NCBI GenBank assembly: GCA_039621445.1
Contig: CP154954.1
Coordinates: 248,001-312,000, forward strand
Reading direction: 5' to 3'
DNA length: 64,000 nt
Source of the DNA: Euglena gracilis
Lineage: Eukaryota; Euglenida; Euglenophyceae; Euglenales
Part shown: positions 1-36,908 of the stretch, one piece after another
Layout of the letters: every line of letters begins with the position of its first letter
Position numbering within the stretch: the stretch's first letter is position 1
Made by a program: the position numbers and the translations under genes
The notes under the pieces: generated by a model
Told to the model about the DNA's origin: nothing
The model's input: only the letters and a program-made list of their open reading frames with translations
Databases searched by the model: none

Positions 1-746
1 TTCCAATAAAATTTTATCAAAATCAGTTGACCAAAAATCAGGATTGAAAATTGAAAAATCTTCAACTTTGAAACTTTGTTCGATAGAAGGAATATTTACT
101 GGGTCTTGACTTGACTTTAAATCATCTTCGGAACGATTGTCTTCAGAATTATCATTTTTTTGATCATGATTAAAAGAGAAAAAAGAAGCCAAGATTTTTG
201 AAGATTCTTTAAGTACACCAAAAAATTTAAATGCAAAATTAAATGCGCAATAACCAGAAAAACTAATTACCATAATTACGGCAATTTTGGAAATAAAATT
301 CTTACTATAAAATATTTTAATTTTTTTCCAAAACTCCAAAGCCTTCAACGAAGGGTCGTTTTTCAAAATTTCATTTTTAGAAATTTCAACGGACTTGATT
401 ACTTTTAATGTTCTGTTACCAACTTGAAACAAAAATTACAGTAAAGCGCATATTGGATATAATTTTTCGAAATTATCAATAAAGCCAAAAGAAAAACTTT
501 TGGATCGTTTTTTTTTTTTACTATCCTTAGAAAATTCCTAAGGAAAAAAATTAAATTGTAAAAAGATAAACTAGTATTAACTAACAAATAAATTTTATAA
601 TAATTTAATAAAAAAAAATACAATAAAATTGCATTGCAGGTAGCCAACGAATATCGATTAATTAAAATAGATTTTACTTTAATTATATAGTTCATAAAAG
701 AGTGTAAAAAAACAAAATTTCTAAAGAAATACATCGTAAAAATCAT
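1..746 (-). pseudogene. Unknown membrane ORF, left partial copy
   Basis: Reverse complement of the gene at 47231-48377, cut by the window edge. The ATG is at 746-744. The N-terminal half is rich in Phe, Ile and Leu with probable membrane segments. Frame is lost near 430, where this copy has five T (coding strand) and the right copy has six. Downstream, the acidic linker and the segment ending at base 1 are in frame here, whereas the right copy carries an extra A and is shifted. Each copy thus repairs the other, which points to homopolymer sequencing errors rather than decay. No family is recognised. Confidence 0.55.
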
Positions 747-972
747 AAAATGAATATAAGAAATCGTTTTTTTTTGCTTTTAATTTTCTTTACCTATTTC
801 TATAAATATATAATAAAAAATAAAAAAATAATAATTCTTAATAAAAATAAAAAAAATACAAAAAAAAAATAGATCATTGAATATATATCAATAACTATAT
901 TTTAATTGCATTGTAGGTTAAATGCAAAAAATTCCCGAAGTAATTTTGCAAAAAACCCAAGAATCAAGGGTT
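747..972. other. AT-rich spacer with a dispersed repeat motif
   Basis: No gene seen. It contains the inverse of a module (around 900-960) that recurs at 47015-47130 and, diverged, near 48917-49015 and 50180-50285. In the inverted copy it lies directly upstream of the ORF at 47231. Confidence 0.5.
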
Positions 973-2227
973 ATGTACTTATATATACCAATGTACTTAT
1001 ATATACTATATATACCAATGTACTTATATATATTAATGTACTTATATATATTATATATACTATATATACCAATGTACTTATATATATTAATGTACTTATA
1101 TATATTATATATACTATATATACCAATGTACTTATATATATTAATGTACTTATATATATTATATATACTATATATACCAATGTACTTATATATATTAATG
1201 TACTTATATATATTATATATACTATATATACCAATGTACTTATATATATTAATGTACTTATATATATTATATATACTATATATACCAATGTACTTATATA
1301 TTAATGTACTTATATATTATATATACTATATATACCAATGTACTTATATATATTAATGTACTTATATATATTATATATACTATATATACCAATGTACTTA
1401 TATATATTAATGTACTTATATATTTTATATACTATATATACCAATGTACTTATATATATTAATGTACTTATATATATTATATATACTATATATACCAATG
1501 TACTTATATATATTAATGTACTTATATATATTATATATACTATATATACCAATGTACTTATATATATTAATGTACTTATATATATTATATATACTATATA
1601 TACCAATGTACTTATATATATTAATGTACTTATATATATTATATATACTATATATACCAATGTACTTATATATATTAATGTACTTATATATATTATATAT
1701 ACTATATATACCAATGTACTTATATATATTAATGTACTTATATATATTATATATACTATATATACCAATGTACTTATATATATTAATGTACTTATATATA
1801 TTATATATACTATATATACCAATGTACTTATATATATTAATGTACTTATATATATTATATATACTATATATACCACTGTAACTTATATATATTAATGTAC
1901 GTATATAGATTATATATACTAATATATAACCAATGTACTTCTATATATTCTAATGTACTTATATATATTATCTATACTGCTCTATAGGCAATGTACTTAT
2001 ATATTTCATGTACTTATATATATTCATATACTATATATACCAATGTACTTATATATCATTATGGTACTTATATATATTATATATAACTATACTATCTATA
2101 CCAATGTTACTTATATATATTTAATGTACTTATATAGATTATATATACTATATCATACCAATGTACTTATATATATTAATGTACTTATATATATTATTAT
2201 TATCCTATATATACCAATGTACTTAAA
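973..2227. repeat. 54-bp tandem repeat array (VNTR), left copy
   Basis: About 16 near-perfect head-to-tail units of 54 bp run to about 1875. Each unit contains ccaatgtacttatatatatt and a second attaatgtactt half. From about 1876 to 2227 the units become irregular with many single-base changes. Apparent ORFs in both strands are repeat translations (Tyr, Ile, Leu, Val) and not genes. An inverted, longer array lies at 45831-46990. Variable repeats near the rRNA block are known in Euglena plastid DNA. Confidence 0.95.
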
Positions 2228-2254
2228 TGTTCTTTACTTAATATTTTCTACACC

Positions 2255-2365
2255 AGTCTCCTTGGTTACCAAGCAAGTGCCAAATTTACTATAATGTGTA
2301 GACTAAACGCGCGTTTTGTAGAATTCGAACCTACTAATCAGGTTTATGGCGACCTACCTGCCTTA
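2255..2365 (-). pseudogene. Degraded rRNA-leader / trnW remnant
   Basis: On the minus strand this matches the 16S leader at 52934-53040 and 61275-61380. It has a degenerate 3-prime half of trnW (compare gtaggttcgaat at 52962), then the block containing attatagtaaat and the hairpin around cttgcttggtcaccaag. It has many substitutions. No 16S follows. It is probably a fossil of an rRNA operon border left beside the VNTR. Confidence 0.7.
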
Positions 2366-4040
2366 GGGTTTTTTATTGATTAATTACCCTGGATTTATTA
2401 TTTATTCATAATCCATCCATACGTCAAGTCCGGATGGAAGAACTGGTTGGTTATTTCTGCCAGATAAAAGATGTTTACTTTCCAAGATAATATTTTAAGG
2501 TTTAAGATTTCAAGATAAACAAAGTTTATAAGTGTTAGTTAATTATTACAGTTCATTATCAGAGATAGGTTTTTCAGAAAAATGATATAATGAAAAAATA
2601 GAAGATGTTTAGAGCTAACAATATTTTTACATGAGTTACATATTTAATGTAATATAAAATTGTATGTTTCGTAGGATTTTACTTAGAAACAAACAGAAAT
2701 GTCTAGATATATATATAGAGTTTTTCTCAATTTCTATTATTCTTGTTCTTATTCAATGTTAGATTATTATTCGTGATGATAGATTATCTTACTTATTATT
2801 ATTATTCCTGTAATCACTTATGCTATTATTCTTCTGAAACGTCATATTCAAGTTACTTAATATATAATTATGGTAGACTAAATGATTGTACTCTAAAAGT
2901 TCGATCTCATTTTTTATGAATAAATACAATACTAAAAATTAATTGTAAGGTATTAAATATTAATAATATTTTGTAACTACTTTTGATTTATTCATCTGTA
3001 CTTCTTGTAATACTTCTTTATATCAAAAATGTGGGTAAATTATTTGTATTAGTTTAATCGGCAAAAAGCTTTGTTAAACAAAATTTTGCTTGTTGCTGGA
3101 AATTAAAATTTTACGAAAATGACAATGATTACACTATTTGTGATAATAGTTTATTACTAAATATGTATATTTATACTAATATTATTTCAAAAATAGGTAA
3201 TAATAATAGATTATTTAAGATTTAAAATAATCTATATAAATACTTTATAGTAGTTATTATGTATTAAACGCGTTTTTATTATTTTTTACTGTCACTAAAA
3301 TTTTTCAAGAAGCTATTAAAATTTTAAAAGTGTTATAATTTATATATTTTTAAAAATAAATTTTTGTATATATATAATTCTGTTGTACACTTTTTTGTAA
3401 TAAAGTTTGTAAATTCCAGAAAATTATATGTTTTAGAATATTTTATTTTTATTCAATTATTATTCTATGATATTTTTTATACACCCAGATAGTTTTATCT
3501 TGTTAACTCATCAATACTCATCAATATAGTAAACAATAAAAATTTTGAAAACAATGTGAATCATGTTCGTTTCAAAAGTAATCCAAGTCATTAAAATTAT
3601 TACTTTGCAAGAGAATTTATGATTTGAAATTAGATTCATTTTAAAAATCAAAATTTTGAATTAATTTAATTTCCTTTTATCCATAAATAGTAATTTAAAA
3701 TTCAAAATTAGCTTTTCTAATGTTTTTTGCTTAAACCTATAAGTTTGTCTTTAAGAAGTAAATCTAGTTCACATTTTACTTTTTCTTTTTAGTTTCATAA
3801 TTTTTCAAAGTCTATATTATTATTTTAACTAATAATAAAATTTTTACATAATTATGTAAAAAACAAAAAATCAATATCAACTATTGTTTTGTAAGATTTC
3901 AATCTACGACATCACGTTTTGGGTACTTTCCATTATTCAAATTTTGTTATAAATTTAACATTTTTCAAAATAAAAGACGTTGATTTTAATCTAGATATAT
4001 ATTGCAACTTTTTTATTAACGTTTTTTATTTCGAGAGTTT
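2366..4040. other. AT-rich spacer without detectable gene
   Basis: No ORF of convincing length or composition and no tRNA was found. The stretch from about 2440 to 4040 is present almost unchanged, inverted, at 44072-45590. That outward-facing half of the inverted duplication is well conserved although non-coding. Confidence 0.5.
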
Positions 4041-4119
4041 TACCTTCGACCGGACTCGAACCGGCAAGCTTATGCATGTGATTTTGAATCACACGTGTTT
4101 ACCATTTCACCACGAAGGA
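4041..4119 (-). tRNA. trnL-CAA: tRNA-Leu (CAA)
   Basis: The minus strand folds as a class II tRNA: acceptor strands tccttcg and cgaaggt, D-arm ggtgaaatggtaaa, anticodon stem tgtga/tcaca around loop ttcaaaa (anticodon CAA), a long variable arm, and T-arm gccggttcgagtccggt. The first acceptor pair is a T-T mismatch. A second copy is at 43871-43949. Confidence 0.93.
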
Positions 4120-4200
4120 AGAATATTTTTAACATTTTTAATGTATTTTCTGAAATACTTCTCAGAAAATGTAAATTAGTTTTCTTGTTTTAGCTATTTT

Positions 4201-5579
4201 TTAGTAATTGAACACTTTTTTAAAGGTTTCTTGCACTTTATATCCCGAATCTATTGATTCTAAAGGGTCTTTACGTAATCGATGTCGTAAACAAAGCGTA
4301 ATTACAGTGAAAATGTCTTTAGGTGTTACTTCTGTGCGATCTTCAAATGCTACTAATGCTTTTGCTGCACGACTTGTTACCATATCTCCTCTTAGTCCAT
4401 CAACATTTAGTTCAGAACAGATTTGTGATATTTTTTCTAAAAGTTCGTATTTTATTATTATGTTTTTTAATTTTTTTCTTGCATTTATAATTTTTTCCAT
4501 TAGTTTATTTTGTTCTTCCTTATATTTTTCTTTGAACTCTTTAGGGCTTTTTTCAAATAGTTCTCGTTGTTGTACTATTTTTACACGAAGCGCTGGTTCC
4601 TTTAGTGTTTTAATTTGTGCATGCATTCCGAATCTATCTAGTAATTGTGGTCTAAGTTCTCCTTCTTCAGGATTTCCTGATCCTACTAGTATAAATCTTG
4701 CAGGATGGCAAATCGAAACTCCTTCTCTTTCTACCGTGTTCCATCCTGAAGCAGCGGAATCTAATAAAACGTCAACTAAATGGTCATCTAATAAGTTAAC
4801 TTCATCAACGTACAATATTCCTCTATTTGCTTGTGCTAGTAGACCAGGTTCGAATGCTTTTTTTCCTTCGGATATTGCTTTTTCTATATCTATTGTTCCA
4901 CAAACACGATCTTCAGTTGCACCTAATGGTAAATCAACCATAGGTGTTTTAACTTGAATTATCGATACTTTTTCGTTTTTTTTTATTTTTTCTAGAACGT
5001 CATCTGACATTAATTCTGTATCATATGGATCAGAATTATATGGGTCGTTTTCTATTACATCAATAGGTGGTAGTAAGTCAACAAGCGCTCTAACTATTGT
5101 TGACTTTCCTGTTCCTCTATCACCCATTATCATAACACCTCCTATTTTTGGATCTATTACATTTAAGATTAATGATAATTTCATAAAACTAAATTTTATT
5201 TGTTTTCAAACTATACGTGGTTTATCCTTTTAGCTTTGTTTTTTATTTATAAATTGTTATTTTATGTTCTTTTGGATTTTCTATAGTTTTCCAAACTGCT
5301 TCCAATTAGCTACAATAAATTTTAATAATTTACAAAATTTTTTTAGTTGTGTTGAAAATTCAGTATTTTATTTGCCAATTTGTTTTATTTTTTATTTATT
5401 AATTGTAGTTTAGAGGGTAGTAATTATTTTTAATAATAATAATTATTATTTTTTAAATTTATAATATTATTTTATTAAGTTTTTTATTTGAATGTGCAAT
5501 GTGTTTAGCCACACATCTCTTCTTGTCCAACAATAGAAGTAAAAGGAAATACAGGCCTTTCGTTAGTTTTTTTATTCAT
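4201..5579 (-). CDS. chlI: Magnesium chelatase subunit ChlI
   Basis: AAA+ ATPase subunit I of Mg-chelatase, which inserts Mg2+ into protoporphyrin IX for chlorophyll synthesis together with ChlD and ChlH. Exon 1 is 5579-5517 (21 codons, ATG at 5579), encoding the family N-terminus with RPVFPF and IVGQEE. Exon 2 is 5184-4201. Together they give 348 residues. Walker A GDRGTGKS lies at about residues 42-49; Walker B is [30 protein letters not shown] is the sensor/arginine-finger region. The intron begins ATGTG. The gene is transcribed divergently from psbD. The Met at 5184 is an internal codon and not the start. Confidence 0.93.
5185..5516 (-). other. chlI intron (group II-like)
   Basis: A 332-nt intron whose 5-prime end is ATGTG. 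A degenerate domain V (aagctaaaagg ... cctttt-like stem, tatagtttg) lies on the minus strand at about 5237-5206, roughly 20 nt from the 3-prime splice site. Removing it joins exons in frame at Glu-Glu/Met-Lys, a conserved ChlI position. Confidence 0.75.
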
Positions 5580-5717
5580 AGTAAATTGATAGATTGTTAT
5601 GCAATATTTTTTGCTTGTGTTCCCTTTTTTAGTATATAAATAGGGGATCTTAATACCTAAAATTAGCTCTTTAGTTAATATTAGAGATTACTTATTTTAT
5701 ATTACAAAATATTATTT
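5580..5717. promoter_or_regulatory. Divergent chlI/psbD intergenic region
   Basis: 138 bp between two divergent start codons, so both transcripts probably start here. An AT-rich TATA-like run (agtatataaatagggg, about 5631-5646) is the only candidate seen. No Shine-Dalgarno is present before the psbD ATG. This is inference from position only. Confidence 0.35.
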
Positions 5718-28276
<22,559 letters not shown>

Positions 28277-28334
28277 ATTTTGTAATTTAAATATAAGTTA
28301 AAAATAATTTATATTTAATTTGTGTGTTTTAAAT

Positions 28335-28416
28335 GCCTTCGTGGTGAAATGGTAGACACTCATGACTTAAAATCATGTGCTTATAAAGCGTACCGGTTCA
28401 ACTCCGGTCGAAGGTA
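28335..28416 (+). tRNA. trnL-UAA: tRNA-Leu (UAA)
   Basis: Acceptor gccttcg/cgaaggt, D-arm ggtgaaatggtagaca, anticodon stem catga/tcatg around loop cttaaaa (anticodon TAA), class II variable arm, T-arm taccggttcaactccggt. It lies between psbC and psbA on the same strand. Its sequence outside the anticodon arm is close to trnL(CAA). Confidence 0.95.
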
Positions 28417-28502
28417 TATATAATAAAATATTTAATTTTTTATGTTATAATTTTATCAACAGTCGCGTTTGCGACTGGGAGATTAATTTAATTAATTTAT
28501 TG

Positions 28503-31469
<2,967 letters not shown>

Positions 31470-33405
31470 TTTTATATGCTTGTTTTTATCTTTTTTACTA
31501 ACAAGTATATTTTTTGTTTTGTTAATTATTTTTTAGTAAGTAGATTTTTAATTAAATAATGTAACGTTTTTAATAATAAAAATCGAATTATTTGGTAAAA
31601 AGCTTTTTTTTAGATTGTTTTTCTTTTTTTGAAAATTATATTAAATTTCTTTCGATTTTAAAAATATTTAACCAATTGAAGTACATAATTTTTTTCTTAT
31701 TTTATATTTTTTACTACTTCAGTTTTTTTAATTTCTTTTAAAATGAATTCGTATCAAGATTGATGATATTAGAAATTACCCTCAAAAATTGTTATGGTTT
31801 ATTTTTATTTACTTTGTTGATATAAAACATATATGAAATAAAATTCATAAAAAACAGTAGTCAGAAGAATTTCTTTGATAAAAATTCTTATTATACAAAT
31901 AAATATTTAACAATTAACTTAATTAATTTAAGTTATTTTATTATTGATCTTAAATTTAGTAATTTTTTTAGATTTTAAAAAATATTTTGTCAATTAGTTT
32001 TTAAGTAGATTTTTAAAATAAAATATTTAATAAAAACTCTTAAAATTAGAAGTTTAATGGACGAACTCTAATCTATTCAACTGACTTAACTAATGTTTGT
32101 AGTGTGTTGTTACACAATTCAAGTATTTGATTGAATTTAATAGATTCATATCTCACAATCTAAATAATCTCATTTATTTTTTGAGCAATTTGATAGTTAT
32201 TAAAATTGAAGTTTAAAAGAATATAAAATGCAGTATTCGTAAGAGCATCTATATTTTTTAACATCTTTTAGTTTTGTAACAAATAAAATTTATGCATGTT
32301 GTACTTCCATTAAAAACTTATTAAAACTCTAATACTCAGTCCTAGTACAGCGAATGTCCATGAACTCCAACAAATAACACAACTTACTATGAAACTAAAT
32401 GTAAAAATTACAATTCTTGGATCGGTATTTTAATATTGAAGGAAACTACTTTAGATAATTTTTCCAAGTATTCTTTTTTATGATTTCACTTAATGCTTCT
32501 GGATTTACGTTTGTAGCGATATTAATAACTTTTTTTAATGCTTGCCTTTTTTACCAATAGGAGCTTGGTATACATACTTTTCTTGAATTTCTGGAAGATC
32601 CTAGTTAATTTTCTGTAGTTCATCCAGTGGCTTTTGATTTAAACTTGAATTACGTGAAATTAATTCTGTTAAAACCCTGATCTTAGAATTTGGAATAACA
32701 ATAACGTAGAGAAGTGTCCAAAAAAGAATTCATCCTATGGCAATCAATATTTTTCTAAATTTTCGGAAAAATCAAGAGATAAATGGCAAATAAGAGAGGA
32801 TTTATTGAAATACGAAGTACCATAATTAGAAGAATTAGAAGTTTTTTTTACGAAAGAACAAACGAAATAGAATTTTTTGAACATATGTTATTATCTTAGG
32901 GTGTCTAAAAAGTTAATTAATTTTCCCAAATTTATTACAATAAAATATAACATTTAACAAAACGTTACATTAAAATTTTTATAGTATGTAAATTAGAAAA
33001 CATATAAAACCGATATCATTTTTTTTGTATATTCCCTTTTAAAGAATGTTTAACGCGTAAATAATTTACTACAAAACTACAAATTTTGTTAAAGTTGAAA
33101 TCATTCCATTATTTGAGGTAAATAAAGATTTTTATTAAAATTTACTTTTAATAATGAAATTATTATGTGTTCAGCTAAAAATTTTGTTTTAGTTTTTATG
33201 TTTGTTTAAAGAAAAAGAAGATACGTTAGGGAAGATTTTCTAAATGTTTCTAAATGTAAATTATTTTTTAATTAGCTTTTTTCTTACTCTCTTGTTTTAT
33301 ATTTTAAGGTCATTTATTTTTTTTGTAGAAGTTTCATAAATGTAAATTATTCCAGAATTTTAAGGAACTACTTGATCTAAATATTATCTTATTTTTTTTT
33401 CGGAT
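31470..33405. other. Spacer with coding-like remnants
   Basis: No intact gene. On the minus strand, about 32710-32330 has open stretches in shifting frames (for example DLPEIQEKYVYQAPIGKKGK, then ALKKVINIATNVNPEAL, then NTDPRIVIFTFSFIVSC) interrupted by stops. On the plus strand 32755-32870 reads SEKSRDKWQIREDLLKYEVP before a stop. These could be a decayed or error-laden gene; I do not recognise the family. The rest is AT-rich with nothing visible. Confidence 0.35.
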
Positions 33406-33477
33406 TGTCACAGATAGGATTCGAACCTACACAAAACAACTTAGAAGGTTGATGCCCGTCCATTAGGCGACTGTGAC
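33406..33477 (-). tRNA. trnR-UCU: tRNA-Arg (UCU)
   Basis: Minus-strand cloverleaf of 72 nt: acceptor gtcacag/ctgtgac, anticodon stem caacc.../...gttg around loop cttctaa (anticodon TCT), T-arm gtaggttcgaatcctat. It is just downstream (in its own direction) of psaM. Confidence 0.93.
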
Positions 33478-33532
33478 TATATATATTTTAGTTTTTTAGA
33501 TAAATTTATTACTAATAATAAATTTATACTTT

Positions 33533-33661
<129 letters not shown>

Positions 33662-33799
33662 TTAAAATTTTTAGGTGCTATTAGATAAAATTATAAATTT
33701 CCTTTACGAATGAAAATATAATTAGTGGTTTAGTTATTAACGATTATTGTTTTTTTTTAGATCTAATTTATATTTTTTATAATATTTTTTTATTATTTA

Positions 33800-34002
33800 T
33801 TAAAGTATTTTTAATAAATCTATTCATTTTCTTTTTTTTTATTTTAATTTTTTTATTATTATTTTTCCTTTTTAATTCTTTTTTCTTTTTTTCTTTTTTC
33901 TTTTTCTTTTTTTTTTTTATTTTTTTTTTTTCTTTTTTTTTTTTGTTTTTTTTACTTTTTTTTTTTATATATTTTTTTTCTTTTTTTTAATCTTTTTCTT
34001 TT

Positions 34003-34057
<55 letters not shown>

Positions 34058-34059
34058 CT

Positions 34060-34102
<43 letters not shown>

Positions 34103-36877
34103 TTTTTTTTTTTATGTTTTTTCTTTTTTATTTTTTTCCATTTTTTTTTGAGTTTTTTTTTTTTTTTTTTATTCTTCATTTTTTCCTTACCTTTCTCATA
34201 AAGCATTTTATTTTTTTTTCCTTTTTTTTTTTAGATCTTCCTTTGTTTTTTTTTGTATTTTTTTTCATTTTTATTTTTTTCAAACATTTTTTATTTTCAA
34301 TTTTTTTCTTTTTTTTTTATTTACTTATATTTTTTTTTACTTTTATTTTTTTCTTTCTTTTTTTTTTTATTTTTTCCTCGATTAGACCCTTGTATTTCTT
34401 TTCTTTTTTACTTTCCAATATTTTATTTTTTTTTTTTTCCACTTTTCTACCCTCACTTTGTTTATCTTTTTATTTATTTTTTTATTTTTTTTTTTTCCTT
34501 TTTTTTTTAAATTCATTTTTTTCATTTTTCACTTTTTTTTTATTTTATTTGTGTTTTTTTTTTTTTATTTTCATTTTTGTTTTATTTTCTTTTTTATTTC
34601 CTAATCCTTCTTAATTTTTTTCTTTTTTTTTTTTTTATTCTTTTTTTTTTTAATTTTATTTTTGATTTTCTTTTGCATTTTTTTTTTTAATTTTTTTTTT
34701 TTTTTTTTTTTTTTTTATTTTTTTTTTTTTTTTTTTTTTTTTCTTTTTTTTATTTTTCTTTTTTTTTTTTTTTTATTTCTTTTTCTTTTTTTTTATTTTT
34801 TTTCCTTTTTTTTTTTCGTTTTCTTTTTTTCTTTTTTTATTTTCTTTTATTTTTTTTTTTTTTTCTTTTTTTTTATTATTTAATTTTTATTTTATTTATT
34901 TTTTTCTCCCATTTTTTCCTTTTTTTTTTATTTTTTTTTTTTTTCTTTTTTTTTTTTGTTTTTTATTGTTTTTTTTTTTATTTTTTTTGTCTTTCTTTTT
35001 ATCTTCTTTTTTTTTTTTTTTTTTTTTTTCCTTTTCTATTTTTTTATATTTTTAATTTCTTTTTTTCTTTTTTTTTTTATTTTTTTTTTTATTTTCTTTT
35101 CTTTTCCTCCTTTTTTTTTTTTTTATTTTCCTGTTTTTTTTCTTTTTCCTCCTTATTTTTCTTTTTTTTTTTTTTTTCTTTTTTTTCTTCTTTTCTTTTT
35201 TTGTTTTTTCTTTTTTTATCTTTTTTTTGTATCTTTTTTTTTTTTTTTCTTTTTTCTTTTCTTTTGTTTCTCTTCCCTTCTCTTTGTCTTCTTTTCTTTT
35301 TTTTTCCTTTTTCTTCTTTTTTCTTTTCTCTTTCTTTTTCTCTTTCTTTTTTTTATTTTTCTTTTTTCTTTTCTTTTTTTTATGCTCTTCTTTCTCTCTT
35401 TTTATTTTTTTTTTCTTCTTTTTTCCCTTTTCCCTTTTTTCTTTTATTTTTTTTTTTCCCTTTTTTTTTCCTTTTCCTTTCTTTTTTCTTCCTCCTCTTC
35501 TTTCTTTTCCCTTCTCTTCTCTTTTTCTTTTTTTCTTTTTTATTTCTTCTTTTTTTTCCTTCTTTTTCATTTTTTTTTTTTTCTTTTTTCCTTCTTTTTC
35601 CTTTTCTTTTTTTTTTCTTTCCCTTTTTTTTTCTTTTCTTTTTTTCTCCTTCCTCTTTCTTTTCTTCTTCTTTTTTTTTTTTTTTCTCTTCTTCCTCTTA
35701 TTTTTCTTTCTTTTCTTTTTTTTTTTTTTCTCTTTTCTTCTTTTTTTTTTCTCTTTTTTTTCTCTTTTTTTTTTTTCCTTTTCCTTTCTTTACTTCCTTT
35801 TCTCTTTTTTTTTTTTCCTTCTTCCCCCCTTTTTTTTTTTTTTTCTTTTCTTTTTCTTTTTTTTTTTTTTTTTTTTTCTTTTTTTTCTTTCTTTTTTTTT
35901 TTTTTCCTTTCTTTTTTTTTTTTTTTTTTCTCTTTTTTTTTTTTTTTTTCTTTTTCACTTTTTTTTTTTTTTCTTTTCTTCTTTTTTTTTTTTTTTTTTT
36001 TCTTTTCTTCTTTTCTTTTCTTTCTTCCTCCCTTTTTTTATTTTTTTCTTCTTTTTTTCTTCTTTCTTTCTTTTTCTATTTCCTATTCCTTTTTTTCTCT
36101 TTTTTTCCTTTTATTCTTTTCTCCTTCCTCCTTTTTTTCTTTTTCTTTTTTTCTCTTCCTTTTCCCCCTTTTTCCCTTTCTTTCTTTTATTTCCTTTGTT
36201 TTTTCTTCTTTCTTTCATTTTCCTTCTTTTTTCTTTCTTTTCTTTTTTTCTCCTTCTTTGTTTTTTTCTTTTTTTTTTCTGTCTTTTTTTTTCTTTTCTT
36301 CTTTTTTTTCCTGTTCTTTTTTTTTTCTTTTTTCCTTTCTTCCTCTCTTTCTTTCTTTTTTTTTCCCTCCTTTCCTCTTTTTCTTTTTTCTTTCTTTCCC
36401 TTTTTTTTTCTCTCTTCCTTTTCTCTTTTCTCTTTTTTTTTTTCCCCTTCCTCTCTTTACTCTTCCCTTTTTTCCTTTCTTTCTCTTGTTCTTTTTCTCT
36501 TTCCTTTTCCTTCTTTTTCTTTTTCCCCTTCCTTCCCTTTTTTTCTTTTTTTTTTCTTTTCTCCCTCTCTTTTTTCACCTTTTCTTTTTTTTTTCCTTTC
36601 TTTTTTCTCTTCTTTTCCTTTTCTTTTTTTTTTTTTTTTCTTTTCCTTTTTTTTTTCTTTCTTTTTTTCTCCTTTCTTCCTCTTTCTTCTTTTTTTTTTC
36701 TCTTCTTTCTTCCCCTTTTTCCTTTTTTATTCTTCCCTCTTTTTCTCCTCTTTTTTCCCTCCTTCTTTGTTTTTTATTTTTTTTTTCTTTTCTTTTTTTT
36801 TCTTTCTTTGTTTCTCTGTTTTTTTTTTTTTTTCTTTCCCTTTTTTTTCTTTTTTTTTTTTTTTCTTTTTCTTTCTT

Positions 36878-36908
<31 letters not shown>

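Noticed and set aside
961-1900. CRISPR array interpretation of the tandem repeats
   Set aside because: Units are contiguous with no unique spacers, and plastids carry no Cas genes.
906-2294. Tyr/Ile/Leu repeat proteins in the left array
   Set aside because: ORFs exist in several frames on both strands because 54 is divisible by 3; pure repeat artefact.
3919-4179. 86-aa ORF overlapping trnL(CAA), and its mirror at 43811-44071
   Set aside because: About a third of it is the complement of the tRNA, and there is no recognisable protein feature.
4208-4957. 249-aa plus-strand ORF opposite chlI
   Set aside because: Antisense shadow of chlI exon 2; the sense strand has the conserved AAA+ motifs.
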